Shown one piece after another: positions 28,817 to 37,667 of a stretch of 64,000 nt of DNA (the stretch's first letter is position 1; each line of letters starts with the position of its first letter). Below the pieces are notes generated by a model. That model saw only the letters and a list, made by a program, of their open reading frames with translations. It searched no databases and was not told the DNA's origin. Both the position numbers and the translations under genes were made by a program. This DNA is from an uncultured Carboxylicivirga sp. (GTDB lineage Bacteria > Bacteroidota > Bacteroidia > Bacteroidales > Marinilabiliaceae): contig CANNEA010000001.1 of NCBI GenBank assembly GCA_947503525.1, positions 248,001 to 312,000 on the forward strand. The letters are read 5' to 3'.

Positions 28817-30907
28817 TTATAAGGCTTTGAACTGAATAGCTTGTCCGCCACCCGGTGCTAATATCAGTTCCAGTTTGTCCTTTGAACTAACTTTCTTTTT
28901 AGTAATGACAAATACCTCAGGATTATCCTCCCAATGTGCATCTTCACTATCTGCATATATGCTTGCTTCGTACTGCTTATCAGAAGATAAAAAGGACAGA
29001 TCAATATTCAGTGTTCTTCCATTCTCATCACTTATACTACCCAAATACCAATTGTCAGTACCGCGCTCCTGGCGCACAACAGTATAGTAATCGCCAATTT
29101 TGCTATTAAGTACTTTGGAATCGGACCAGTTAGTTGGAACGTCTTTAATAAACTGGAATGCGGCATTGCCTTCATAATTTTCCGGTAAGTCAGCGGCCAT
29201 TGGCATTGGACTATACATGGTGAGGTAGTAAGCCAATTGTTTACAAATAGTTGTTCTAACTCTGAATTTTTCTTTACTCCAATCTTTGGGAGGCAAAAGC
29301 ATTTTAAAAATTCCGGGTGTAAAATCAATTGGTCCACCCAATATGCGTGTAAAAGGCAAAACTACTCCATGTTCAGGGCTGTTGCCTTTACTCCATGCAT
29401 TGTATTCCTGTCCTCTCACACCTTCGCGAGCCATCAGGTTAGGATAGGTGCGTTGTTCACCGGTAAACTTAATGGGTTCGTGGTTAACAATTAGTAATTC
29501 ATACTCAGCTGCCTTCTGAACCATTTTTTTGTAATGACGAACCATATACTGTCCATGATGGTGTTGGCGGTAGGTCTTTGTGTCATAGTCGTAATTCACA
29601 TCCCCTGTGTAACCAACCTTAATGGTTTTTATGCCCAGGTCGCGACACATTTTAAACAAAGTATCCATGGCTGGTTCGTAGTGGTCAATATCCGATATGG
29701 TTTCATGATACATCATCATGCGAACGCCTTTTGATTTTGCATAGGCACAAACCTCTTCAATATCGAAATCATCCGTTGGGGTCTTCCAGTCAAATATGCC
29801 ATAACCGGTCCATGAACCTTCCATATCATCCCAACCCTTATCCCAGCCTTCAATAAGAACGTCAGGAATGTTGTTCTTTGCAGCAAAATCGATGTGGTAC
29901 TTTGCATTTTTGGTGTTGGCGCCATGAGGTCGATTGATAGGCTTACCAAATTGCGTTTTTTCTGCCCAGGCACTCTTCCCAATGTGTAATTCCCACCAGA
30001 TCCCAATATATTTATAAGTTTCTATCCAATCGGTTGTTTCATAGGCCACAGGCGGATTCAGATTCATAATCATATCTGATTCAACTAAACCACCAGCTGT
30101 TTCGGAAATTTGAATGGTTCGCCATGGTGACTTAAAGGGTGTTGATGCACGAACTAAATCACCGTTTCGCCATGGAGTTAAGTGAGCCTTTAATTTTTGG
30201 CCTTCTTTAGTATTTAATAAGTTCATTCCGGCATAGTCTGTCAAGTCGGCTTCGTGAATACTAACAACTAAGTTTTCGTTTACCTCAATTGTTGTAGGTG
30301 TATTCGCCATATTGGCTCGCTCTTCTTTGTCGGGGCGCCGTTCATATTTGATACTATCTCCTATTTCAGAAACCGGAGAGTTATAGTATACTTTCTCGTA
30401 ATTATCATAGTCGGCAAAATTCCACCAGGCCTTATAATCTCCTGCAAAGTTAAATTCGGTTAGCTCATCCATAATAATGAAGTCTTGCAGTTTACCTTGC
30501 TTCGAAAAAACATAACGAAAGGCCACACCATCGTTAAAGGCACGAGCTATTACGTCAATAAATATACCTGAGTTTTTTTGTTGTAAATGAATGATCAGTT
30601 CATTGTAGTGATTTCTAACCTCTTCTTTTTGGCCCCAGACAGTTTTCCAGCTAGAATCATGTGTTTTATACTCATAGTTTAATAAAGTAAAATCGTCCTT
30701 AAGCGATTGTGTTTTTAAATCGAAGCCCATCACAGACTTGGCAATAAACTCCTGTTCATTGCTTTTTACAGCATAGCTTAGTATGCCTGATTGATCAATC
30801 TCGAAGGTGATTGTGTTTGAATTATCCGGAGAGGATAAGTTCGTTTTTGTATTTTGCTGACAAGCCAATAGTAGCAGTAATAGAGCAAAAAGGAATAGAT
30901 TCTTCAT
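28817..30907 (-). CDS. GH97 family glycoside hydrolase, inverting (SusB-like) type, lipoprotein
   Basis: A 696-residue lipoprotein (LLLLAC, Cys16). The N-terminal beta-sandwich covers about 30-285, the TIM barrel about 295-590 and a C-terminal beta domain the rest. Barrel motifs are VLIEGWDKGWDD, MMMYHETISD, VNHEPIKFTGEQRTYPN and GVRGQEYNAW, then ILGGPIDFTPGIF. Glu402, Glu477 and Glu501 correspond to the three catalytic glutamates known in the calcium-dependent inverting enzyme SusB. The position where retaining GH97 alpha-galactosidases have a nucleophilic Asp reads KVGYTGD here, with Gly432, so an inverting alpha-glucosidase-like enzyme is the better prediction. A possible substrate is algal storage glucan or an alpha-linked side chain. 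It has its own C-run promoter. Confidence 0.92.
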   Translation of the reverse strand: MKNLFLFALLLLLLACQQNTKTNLSSPDNSNTITFEIDQSGILSYAVKSNEQEFIAKSVMGFDLKTQSLKDDFTLLNYEYKTHDSSWKTVWGQKEEVRNHYNELIIHLQQKNSGIFIDVIARAFNDGVAFRYVFSKQGKLQDFIIMDELTEFNFAGDYKAWWNFADYDNYEKVYYNSPVSEIGDSIKYERRPDKEERANMANTPTTIEVNENLVVSIHEADLTDYAGMNLLNTKEGQKLKAHLTPWRNGDLVRASTPFKSPWRTIQISETAGGLVESDMIMNLNPPVAYETTDWIETYKYIGIWWELHIGKSAWAEKTQFGKPINRPHGANTKNAKYHIDFAAKNNIPDVLIEGWDKGWDDMEGSWTGYGIFDWKTPTDDFDIEEVCAYAKSKGVRMMMYHETISDIDHYEPAMDTLFKMCRDLGIKTIKVGYTGDVNYDYDTKTYRQHHHGQYMVRHYKKMVQKAAEYELLIVNHEPIKFTGEQRTYPNLMAREGVRGQEYNAWSKGNSPEHGVVLPFTRILGGPIDFTPGIFKMLLPPKDWSKEKFRVRTTICKQLAYYLTMYSPMPMAADLPENYEGNAAFQFIKDVPTNWSDSKVLNSKIGDYYTVVRQERGTDNWYLGSISDENGRTLNIDLSFLSSDKQYEASIYADSEDAHWEDNPEVFVITKKKVSSKDKLELILAPGGGQAIQFKAL

Positions 30908-30947
30908 TTATTATAATATAAGTTGCTTTGCGGTCGAAGACCAGATG

Positions 30948-31008
30948 TAAAAATAGATGGACTGGAATGAATTAATCCGAGAATTTATTTAGGATTACAG
31001 GGGGAAAA
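30948..31008 (-). promoter_or_regulatory. Putative promoter of the GH97 gene: C-run motif plus -7 box
   Basis: On the minus strand TTTTCCCCCTG (31008-30998) precedes TATTTTTA (30955-30948), 7 of 8 matches to TAnnTTTG. The first C is 49 bases from the -7 box. Confidence 0.5.
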
Positions 31009-31025
31009 TGGAATTTCAAAGTCAT

Positions 31026-31053
31026 AAAAAAGAGCCCCCAAATAGGAGGCTCT
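31026..31053 (-). terminator. Terminator of the second GH29 gene
   Basis: On the minus strand AGAGCCTCC / GGGGGCTCT (one mismatch) with an ATTT-type loop is followed by six T, about 40 bases after the stop. Confidence 0.88.
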
Positions 31054-31092
31054 CAAACTAATCCAAAACTATGAAATGATCTACTAAGTGTC

Positions 31093-32667
31093 TTATTCAG
31101 CTATTTCGCCATCTATATCAGCTTCCTTATAACCTTTGCAGGTAATTTTAAAAGCATGCGAATGATCTGTTGGGTATGATTTAGGTGCTTTAATAATTAA
31201 GCCCTTCTCATTTCTTTCCCAGCTTAACTCTTCCTCGCTTCCCAAAAGTTCAACTGTCTCAATAGCATTATTTAAAGCACCTATTTGTGTGCTTAAAGTA
31301 TTAATTACAATCTCTTTTTCAGGTTTATCCATTACAATGGCAAACATTTCGGTATCACTCTTCTTTGTAAATCGAATATCCAGATTGGTATATTCAATCT
31401 TACCTTTCTCTTCAATTTTGTGTCCACCGGCTTCAATGCGGGTTGGTCCTTCTCCAAAAACTGTCCAAACACGAGTCCCGTAAATTGCCTCTCCATTAAT
31501 CTTTAGCCATTCGCCCATTTCAATAAGCAGGTCCTGCATCTCCTGAGGAATAGAACCATCCGGATTTGGAGGAACATTCAATAACATACAGCCATTTTTA
31601 GCAACAATGTCAACCAGAATATCAACCAACTCGTTGGCGTCAACAAATTTGGCATTTGAGCGATAAAACCATGCTCCAGGTGAAGTGTCGGTTAGCCAGG
31701 CCTGTGACTTAGGCTGGTTAGGGCGACCACGCTCGTAATCTCTTATGGCAGTTTCTTCAGGGAAAGTCGTTTCCTTAAAACAAACGGCAACATCCTTATT
31801 CCATTCTTTACCCTTATTATAATAGTAGGCTAAAAACTTCTGACGTGCATCTTCATCCAGGTGCTCCAACCACCAATCAAACCACAATAAGTCAGGTTGG
31901 TATACATCAATGTATTCTTTTAATTTAGCCCACCACTCGTTCATAAAACGCTCGGTTGGAACATTATCACCTAATTTATGAGGTTCAGTATATAAATCGT
32001 AGTCGGCTTCATCAATGGTAGTGTATTCATGTGCCGGTGCAAAGTATTTCCATGTAAAGGCATGGTGGAAGGAGCCCATAAATTTCATATCTCTCGACTC
32101 AATTTCCTTTTTCAACTCAGCCGAAATGTCAATGCCACCATAATTCATCGAGTTCCATCGGGTACTCTTGGCATTCCACATGGCAAAGTTATCGTGGTGC
32201 ATGGCTACCGGACCGGCAAACCTGGCGCCTGATGCCTTAAATAAATCTGCCCATTGTTGAGCATTAAATCCTGAAGGATCAAATTTTTCTATTAATTCTT
32301 TGTAACCAAATTCAGCAGGATCACCAAAAAGTTTAACATGATGGGTGTAGTTAGAGGTTGTGCCTCCTTCATATGTACTGCTTAACCATTCCGGACGTCC
32401 TTTTTTACCATACATCATCATGCCATGCCAACCGTCCATGTGCTGATTTTCTTCCATATCAACAAAGGCACCTGATACTGGTCCCCAATGGGCATATATT
32501 CCAAATTTGGCATCCATAAACCAATTTGGAGTTACATTGGCTTTACTTAATGATTCCCAATCTTCAGTGAAGACTGCTTTATCTTGTTCGCATGTTTCAG
32601 TTTTATTACAACACCCAAATAATATAAATGAGCTTGCCAGTGCAACTGATAGTATAGTTTTTTTCAT
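31093..32667 (-). CDS. GH29 alpha-L-fucosidase family lipoprotein (second copy)
   Basis: A 524-residue GH29 enzyme with lipobox LFGC (Cys19). The barrel begins WFMDAKFGIYAHWGPVSG. AMHHDNFAMWNA carries the HHD motif (157-159). Asp264 in PDLLWFD is the nucleophile, and MLLNVPPNPDGSIP follows. It is clearly diverged from the other two copies: an extra loop MEENQHMDGWHGMMMYGKKG after the first strand and VPPNPDG instead of VGPKADG. Different substrate linkages among the three GH29 enzymes are therefore likely. It is divergent from the sulfatase operon. L-fucose or L-galactose are both possible sugars. Confidence 0.9.
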   Translation of the reverse strand: MKKTILSVALASSFILFGCCNKTETCEQDKAVFTEDWESLSKANVTPNWFMDAKFGIYAHWGPVSGAFVDMEENQHMDGWHGMMMYGKKGRPEWLSSTYEGGTTSNYTHHVKLFGDPAEFGYKELIEKFDPSGFNAQQWADLFKASGARFAGPVAMHHDNFAMWNAKSTRWNSMNYGGIDISAELKKEIESRDMKFMGSFHHAFTWKYFAPAHEYTTIDEADYDLYTEPHKLGDNVPTERFMNEWWAKLKEYIDVYQPDLLWFDWWLEHLDEDARQKFLAYYYNKGKEWNKDVAVCFKETTFPEETAIRDYERGRPNQPKSQAWLTDTSPGAWFYRSNAKFVDANELVDILVDIVAKNGCMLLNVPPNPDGSIPQEMQDLLIEMGEWLKINGEAIYGTRVWTVFGEGPTRIEAGGHKIEEKGKIEYTNLDIRFTKKSDTEMFAIVMDKPEKEIVINTLSTQIGALNNAIETVELLGSEEELSWERNEKGLIIKAPKSYPTDHSHAFKITCKGYKEADIDGEIAE

Positions 32668-32694
32668 TGTTCAGATTTCATTTAATACTGAGGG

Positions 32695-32751
32695 TAAAAG
32701 TAATTTGATGTGATTAAATGTAGGAGTAGAAAATAGTTTAAATAGGGTGGT
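32695..32751 (-). promoter_or_regulatory. Putative promoter of the second GH29 gene
   Basis: On the minus strand ACCACCCTA (32751-32743) precedes TACTTTTA (32702-32695), 7 of 8 matches to TAnnTTTG and identical to the box of the divergent sulfatase gene. The spacing from the A before CCC is 46 bases, slightly short, so this is the weakest member of the set. Confidence 0.35.
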
Positions 32752-32805
32752 CATTTGAATACAATGCTCAAATAATCTGCTTTTCATCATTTGTTTTGTG
32801 TCCTT

Positions 32806-32835
32806 AAAAATACACCCCTAATATGGTGTATTTTT
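32806..32835. repeat. Perfect 11-bp inverted repeat around a C-run motif in a divergent promoter region
   Basis: AAAAATACACC (32806-32816) and GGTGTATTTTT (32825-32835) flank loop CCTAATAT. It resembles a terminator in both directions but sits between two divergent genes. It overlaps the sulfatase C-run motif, so it is more likely an operator or an upstream transcription block. Confidence 0.65.
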
Positions 32836-32869
32836 TTACGTATGTACTCTCTTAAAGCTGCTACTTTTA
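32811..32869 (+). promoter_or_regulatory. Putative promoter of the sulfatase operon: C-run motif plus -7 box
   Basis: TACACCCCTA (32811-32820) is followed by TACTTTTA (32862-32869), 7 of 8 matches to TAnnTTTG. The A before CCCC is 48 bases from the -7 box, the same as for the beta-helix gene at the left edge, which has the near-identical TACACCCTTA. Confidence 0.5.
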
Positions 32870-32896
32870 TAAAATAGATTAATAGAATAAACTCAT

Positions 32897-34486
32897 ATGC
32901 TACGCACATCAACTTTATGTATTTTTCTGGCTATTTTATTACTTGCAGGATGCAAGTCTGAAAAGCCAAAGCCAAATGTTCTTTTTATCATGTCGGATGA
33001 TCATACCTCTCAGGCAGTAGGGGTTTATGGTGGTCGATTGGCTGAACTAAATCCTACTCCTGTTTTGGATAAATTAGCCAATGAAGGGATGATTTTTGAT
33101 AATGCTTTTTGTACCAATTCCATTTGTACACCAAGCAGGGCTAACATCATTACAGGACAATACAGCAATGTAAATGGCGTCCTGGATCTGGAAGGTGCCA
33201 TAGGTGAAAATCAACAATATTTGCCAAAAGAAATGAAGAAACTGGGTTACGAAACAGCCATTATTGGCAAATGGCATCTTCATGACGAACCGGCTGCCTT
33301 TGATTATTATTGTGTTTTACCTGTTCAAGGCAAATACTTCGATCCTGTTTTTCGATTAAGGGGAGACAAGGCCTGGCCTGAGAATACCATTAAGCGCAAA
33401 GGACATTCAACGGATAATATCACTGATTTAACTCTGGATTGGTTGAAGAACAGAGATGATTCCAAACCATTCTTCCTGATGCATCATTATAAGGCACCTC
33501 ATGATATGTTTGAGTTTGCACCACGCTATAAGGATTACCTTGAAGATACGTTTATACCTGAACCAGCCAGTTTATATGATAATCAAAACAATGGTTCGGT
33601 TGGTACTAAAGGGCTCAATGACGAGCTGATTAATGTGATTGGTTCATCTGTGTCGCACCGTAATACCATTCGTAATATGGGTATGCACATGGATATTGAT
33701 CAAGACATCGAAGATACTGAATATACCAAGCTGGCTTATCAGGAATATATGAAGCGTTACCTGCGTTGTGTCAAAGGCGTTGACGATAATCTTAAGCGCT
33801 TGTTTGACTATATGGAAGAATCCGGTTTAATGGATAATACTATTATCATTTATACGGGCGACCAGGGCTTTATGCTTGGTGAGCACGATTACATCGATAA
33901 ACGCTGGATGTATGAAGAATCGATGCGTATGCCATTTATAGTTCGTTACCCTGAGATGGTTAAGGCAGGAAGTCGTAATAATGCCTTGGTCAATAATACG
34001 GATTATGGTCCAACAATGATAGAGTTAGCAGGTGGTGCCACTCCTGATTTTATGCAGGGAAAAAGTTTTAAGTCCATACTGGAAACTGGTGTTGAACCGG
34101 AAGATTGGAGAAAAGGCACTTATTACCGTTACTGGATGCATATGGCTCACCGCCATGCCAATCCGGCGCATTTTGGCATACGCACCAAAGATTATAAACT
34201 TATTTTCTTCTATGGGAAATATTGGGTAGATACTGATGACCCGAATGCCGATTGGAATAAAAAATCGTGGGGCAATGATTTTACACGCCACACACCTCCG
34301 GCTTGGGAATTATATGATTTGAAGAAAGATCCGAAAGAAATGAATAATGTGTATAACGATCCAGCATATGTTGAGGTTAAAGCAGAACTGAAAAATCAAT
34401 TGAAAGACCTTCGCTCAGAAATTGGCGATACTGATGAGCAGTTTCAACACATTAAAAAGATAGTAGACGAATATTGGGACAAATAG
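32897..34486 (+). CDS. S1 family sulfatase, lipoprotein
   Basis: Type I formylglycine-dependent sulfatase of 529 residues that removes sulfate esters from a polysaccharide or oligosaccharide. The lipobox is LLAGC (Cys19). The metal-site motif IMSDDH has Asp34/Asp35. The activation motif CTPSRANIITGQY has Cys77, which must be converted to formylglycine by a maturase or anaerobic SME, neither seen in this window. IIGKWHLHD and YTGDQGFMLGEHDYIDKRWMYEE complete the site. It is the first gene of an operon with GH43 and GH29. Together with GH86 this fits L-galactose-6-sulfate or another galactan sulfate as substrate, but the S1 subfamily was not determined. Confidence 0.93.
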   Translation: MLRTSTLCIFLAILLLAGCKSEKPKPNVLFIMSDDHTSQAVGVYGGRLAELNPTPVLDKLANEGMIFDNAFCTNSICTPSRANIITGQYSNVNGVLDLEGAIGENQQYLPKEMKKLGYETAIIGKWHLHDEPAAFDYYCVLPVQGKYFDPVFRLRGDKAWPENTIKRKGHSTDNITDLTLDWLKNRDDSKPFFLMHHYKAPHDMFEFAPRYKDYLEDTFIPEPASLYDNQNNGSVGTKGLNDELINVIGSSVSHRNTIRNMGMHMDIDQDIEDTEYTKLAYQEYMKRYLRCVKGVDDNLKRLFDYMEESGLMDNTIIIYTGDQGFMLGEHDYIDKRWMYEESMRMPFIVRYPEMVKAGSRNNALVNNTDYGPTMIELAGGATPDFMQGKSFKSILETGVEPEDWRKGTYYRYWMHMAHRHANPAHFGIRTKDYKLIFFYGKYWVDTDDPNADWNKKSWGNDFTRHTPPAWELYDLKKDPKEMNNVYNDPAYVEVKAELKNQLKDLRSEIGDTDEQFQHIKKIVDEYWDK

Positions 34487-34594
34487 GAATAATAATGAAA
34501 CGAGCATAATATTTTAATAACCGAATCTCAAACAAATGAGGGTGATTAAATTTATTTGCGAGTTCCATCTGACAATTGAAAATATTTTAAACAG

Positions 34595-35935
34595 ATGAAA
34601 AAATTAACAACTGTACTTTTAGGAATATTAATGGGGCTGACTGCTGTGATGGCGGATAATCCCTTGGTTAAACATATGTATACGGCTGATCCAACGGCAC
34701 GGGTAATGAATGGCAAACTTTACGTTTTTCCATCAACCGATGTGGTTTGTGAAGAAGGAAAAGGCAATAATGGCTTTTGTATGCCCAGTTACAACGTATT
34801 CTCTTCAGAGAACATGTTTGACTGGATCGACCACGGCTTAATTATCGATCAAACGGATGTGCCTTGGGGTGTCAAAGACGCTTTTGGTATGTGGGCACCA
34901 GATTGTATTGAAAAAGATGGCAAGTACTATTATTATTTTCCGGATATGCCTATTGACACTTCAGCGTTCCGACGAATTGGTGTTGCTGTAGCCAAACATC
35001 CTGAGGGACCTTATAAAGTGGAGAAGAACTACATGAAAGGTGTTGATGGTATTGATCCCAATGTGTTTATTGATGACGATGGACAGGCCTACCTTTATTG
35101 GGGTGGCGGAGATAAACTAATGGGTGCCAGGTTAAAAACCAATATGAAAGAGTTAGCCTCGGAACCTGTGAAATTAAATGACTTGCCGGGAAAATATAAG
35201 GAAGGATCTTTTATGTTTAAACGCAATGGAATATATTATTTTACATTTCCTCACTCACCACATGGGTCTGAAGAGATTGCTTATGCAACCGGGGATAATC
35301 CTCTTGGTCCATTCGAATATCAAGGTCGTTTTTTAGAGCGCTGGAAAGATGGTTGTTGGACCAACCATCATTCAGTAGTGGAATATAAAGGACAGTGGAT
35401 CGTATTTTATCACCATCATGATATCAGCAAGAATCAACATTTGCGTTCGATGTGTGCTGATTACCTAAACTTTAATGCCGATGGATCCATACAGGAAGTG
35501 ATTGCTACTTATAGAGGTATTGGCGTTTGTCCTGCGTCGAATGAAATTCAAATAGATCGCTATTCCCGTCATGGAGAGAAAGCCATTGGTGTGAGTCGTG
35601 TTGGGAATGAATTACCGGCCAACTGGCAGTTGGATTATATCACCAATGACTCATGGGTGCAATACGACCGCGTTGACTTTAAGGAAGGAAACTATAAAGA
35701 AGTGGCCATCCGTAGTTCTAGTGCCGCTAAAGGAGGTACTATAGAAGTTCGCCTGGGTGGTGCTGAAGGAAAGGTATTGGCTATAGTAGAAGTGGGTTCG
35801 ACAGGTTCATGGAATACCTGGCAAACTTTTTCTGCACCTTTACAAACTAAAACTGAAGGGATCCAAAATTTGGTTTGCGTGTTTAAAGGAGAAGATGGTA
35901 ATCTCTTTAATGTGGATTGGGTACAATTTAAATAA
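34595..35935 (+). CDS. GH43 family glycosidase with C-terminal CBM6
   Basis: A 446-residue secreted enzyme with a signal peptide ending GLTAVMA. The five-bladed propeller has the three GH43 acidic residues: Asp32 (YTADPTA, general base), Asp154 (GIDPNVFIDDDG) and Glu203 (YKEGSFMFK, general acid). MWAPDCIEKDGKYYYYFP and TNHHSVVEYKGQWIVFYHHH are family motifs. Residues of about 310-446 form a CBM6-like module (WVQYDRVDF, GNLFNVDWVQF). The gene lies 108 bases after the sulfatase and 33 before a GH29, with no terminator between, so it is likely co-transcribed. The activity may be beta-xylosidase, alpha-L-arabinofuranosidase or a galactosidase variant, and context does not decide. Confidence 0.9.
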   Translation: MKKLTTVLLGILMGLTAVMADNPLVKHMYTADPTARVMNGKLYVFPSTDVVCEEGKGNNGFCMPSYNVFSSENMFDWIDHGLIIDQTDVPWGVKDAFGMWAPDCIEKDGKYYYYFPDMPIDTSAFRRIGVAVAKHPEGPYKVEKNYMKGVDGIDPNVFIDDDGQAYLYWGGGDKLMGARLKTNMKELASEPVKLNDLPGKYKEGSFMFKRNGIYYFTFPHSPHGSEEIAYATGDNPLGPFEYQGRFLERWKDGCWTNHHSVVEYKGQWIVFYHHHDISKNQHLRSMCADYLNFNADGSIQEVIATYRGIGVCPASNEIQIDRYSRHGEKAIGVSRVGNELPANWQLDYITNDSWVQYDRVDFKEGNYKEVAIRSSSAAKGGTIEVRLGGAEGKVLAIVEVGSTGSWNTWQTFSAPLQTKTEGIQNLVCVFKGEDGNLFNVDWVQFK

Positions 35936-35968
35936 ACAGAATTATATAAAAACTTAAAATACAAACTA

Positions 35969-37459
35969 ATGAATAAATTTATCTGGATTCTTTTTGTTGT
36001 TGTTTTGGCTTCCTGTGCATCAGCGCCAAAGTCAGATGAAAAGGCGAAAATTAACTATACTGCCGATTGGGCATCGCTTAAGCAGTATGAAGTGCCTGAG
36101 TGGTATTTAAATTCAAAATTTGGTATTTACTTTCACTGGGGCCCCTATTCTGTTCCTGCTCACGAAACAGAGTGGTATTCTATTCATATGTATACGCCAG
36201 GTCATCCTATCCGTAAGCATCATGAGGAAACTTATGGTGATTTAAAAGAGTTTGGTTACAAGGACTTTATTCCAATGTTTACTGCAGATCACTTCAATGC
36301 TGATGAGTGGGCTGAATTGTTCAAAAAAGCAGGGGCGCAATTTGCCGGTCCTGTAGCTGAACATGCCGATGGTTTTGCTATGTGGGATAGTAAGTTGACG
36401 GAATGGGATGCAATGGATATGGGGCCTAAGCGCGATATTGTTGGTGAAATGGCTAATGCGGTTCGTAAACAGGACATGAAGTTCATTGCCACCTATCACC
36501 GTCATTGGTTATATGCATGGTATCCAAGCTGGGACGAGAATACCGATGCCTTTGATCCTAAGTATGAAGGATTATATGGGCCTAAGGTGCCTGAAGGAAC
36601 TTTTGTAATGGCTGATGAGCCAACAAGTCCACTTCCGAAAGATGATTTTAATAAAGAATGGTTAGCACGTTTAGATGAATTAATGGATAAGTATCAGCCA
36701 GATATTATTTGGTTTGATAATAAAATGGACATTATTGATTCAACTTACCGTCAGCAATTTTTAGCTAACTACTATAACAAAGCTCAGGAATGGGGTAAAG
36801 ATGTAGTGTGTACCTATAAATTTACCGATATGGTTGAAGGTACTGCCGTTCTTGATCTGGAGCGTTCGCGTATGAGTGAGAAAAAGGATTTCCCTTGGTT
36901 GACAGATGATTCAATTGATTGGAAAGCCTGGTGCGATATAAGCGATCCAGCCTACAAAACACCGAACCGCCTAATTGACTTCTTAGTTGATGTAGTAAGT
37001 AAAAATGGAGCTGTATTGTTGAATATTACGCCTCGTGCGGATGGAACAATTCCGGAAGGCGTGAAGGAGCGATTATTGGCTATGGGAGATTGGTTTAATG
37101 TGAATGGTGAAGCCATTTACGACACGCGTCCATGGAAGATATATGGTGAAGGACCACAAGAGATTGTAGAAGGTCACTTAAGCGAAGATAAAAACCCTGA
37201 GGCTGTAGCTGAAGATATTCGTTTTACAACACGTGATGGTAAGCTATATGCTATTGCTTTGGACTGGCCAAAGGAGAAAATGCTTATTAGAAGCTTAGCG
37301 AAAAAAGAAGGATTACTTGAGCAAGATATTAAAGCAGTTCAGTTATTGGGTTCCGGATCAGAAGTTAAATGGGAACTTACCGATAAAGGACTTGAGGTAA
37401 CATTACCAAATGAAAAGCCTTGTGATTATGCTTTTGCATTAAAGATTGAATTGAAGTAA
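35969..37459 (+). CDS. GH29 alpha-L-fucosidase family lipoprotein (third copy)
   Basis: A 496-residue lipoprotein (LASC, Cys16). The barrel starts WYLNSKFGIYFHWGPYSVPA. It resembles the first copy (8758) more than the second: GYKDFIPMF, MGPKRDI and the ISDPAYK region. The nucleophile is Asp250 in PDIIWFD. The substrate motif reads AEHADGFAMWD, with Ala where the other copies have the second His of HHD. This change is next to the glycone pocket and may signal a different sugar. The gene is the last of the sulfatase-GH43-GH29 operon, closed by a long hairpin. Alpha-L-galactosidase activity on desulfated porphyran units is an attractive hypothesis. Confidence 0.92.
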   Translation: MNKFIWILFVVVLASCASAPKSDEKAKINYTADWASLKQYEVPEWYLNSKFGIYFHWGPYSVPAHETEWYSIHMYTPGHPIRKHHEETYGDLKEFGYKDFIPMFTADHFNADEWAELFKKAGAQFAGPVAEHADGFAMWDSKLTEWDAMDMGPKRDIVGEMANAVRKQDMKFIATYHRHWLYAWYPSWDENTDAFDPKYEGLYGPKVPEGTFVMADEPTSPLPKDDFNKEWLARLDELMDKYQPDIIWFDNKMDIIDSTYRQQFLANYYNKAQEWGKDVVCTYKFTDMVEGTAVLDLERSRMSEKKDFPWLTDDSIDWKAWCDISDPAYKTPNRLIDFLVDVVSKNGAVLLNITPRADGTIPEGVKERLLAMGDWFNVNGEAIYDTRPWKIYGEGPQEIVEGHLSEDKNPEAVAEDIRFTTRDGKLYAIALDWPKEKMLIRSLAKKEGLLEQDIKAVQLLGSGSEVKWELTDKGLEVTLPNEKPCDYAFALKIELK

Positions 37460-37473
37460 TACTATTGTGTTTA

Positions 37474-37550
37474 AACGTGGTGGCTCAGTATTGTAAAAGA
37501 AAGCTTTTATAAATACATCGTGTAGCATTGAGAGTCCGCCACGTTTTTTT
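37474..37550 (+). terminator. Long branched terminator of the sulfatase-GH43-GH29 operon
   Basis: AACGTGG (37474-37480) pairs with CCACGTT (37539-37545) and seven T follow. The 58-base insert can form inner pairs of its own (GCTCA with TGAG), giving a branched structure. Confidence 0.7.
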
Positions 37551-37588
37551 GTGCCTTATGGTTAAATTATAGATTTGAGATTGTCTAC

Positions 37589-37619
37589 TTTGATTGGTTT
37601 GTCATTGAAGCTATCTTTA
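37589..37619 (+). promoter_or_regulatory. Canonical -33/-7 promoter of the acetylesterase gene
   Basis: TTTG (37589-37592) and TATCTTTA (37612-37619) are separated by 19 bases, the usual Bacteroidota -33/-7 arrangement. No C-run motif is found upstream. This contrasts with the C-run promoters, which lack a -33 TTTG. Confidence 0.5.
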
Positions 37620-37667
37620 TAATCAATTTATTTCCTAAAAGATTAATAATCACTAATAGATAAAGAC

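Noticed and set aside
34487-34594. Separate C-run promoter for GH43
   Set aside because: No C-run with a -7 box at the expected spacing and no terminator after the sulfatase, so GH43 is taken as part of the sulfatase operon.
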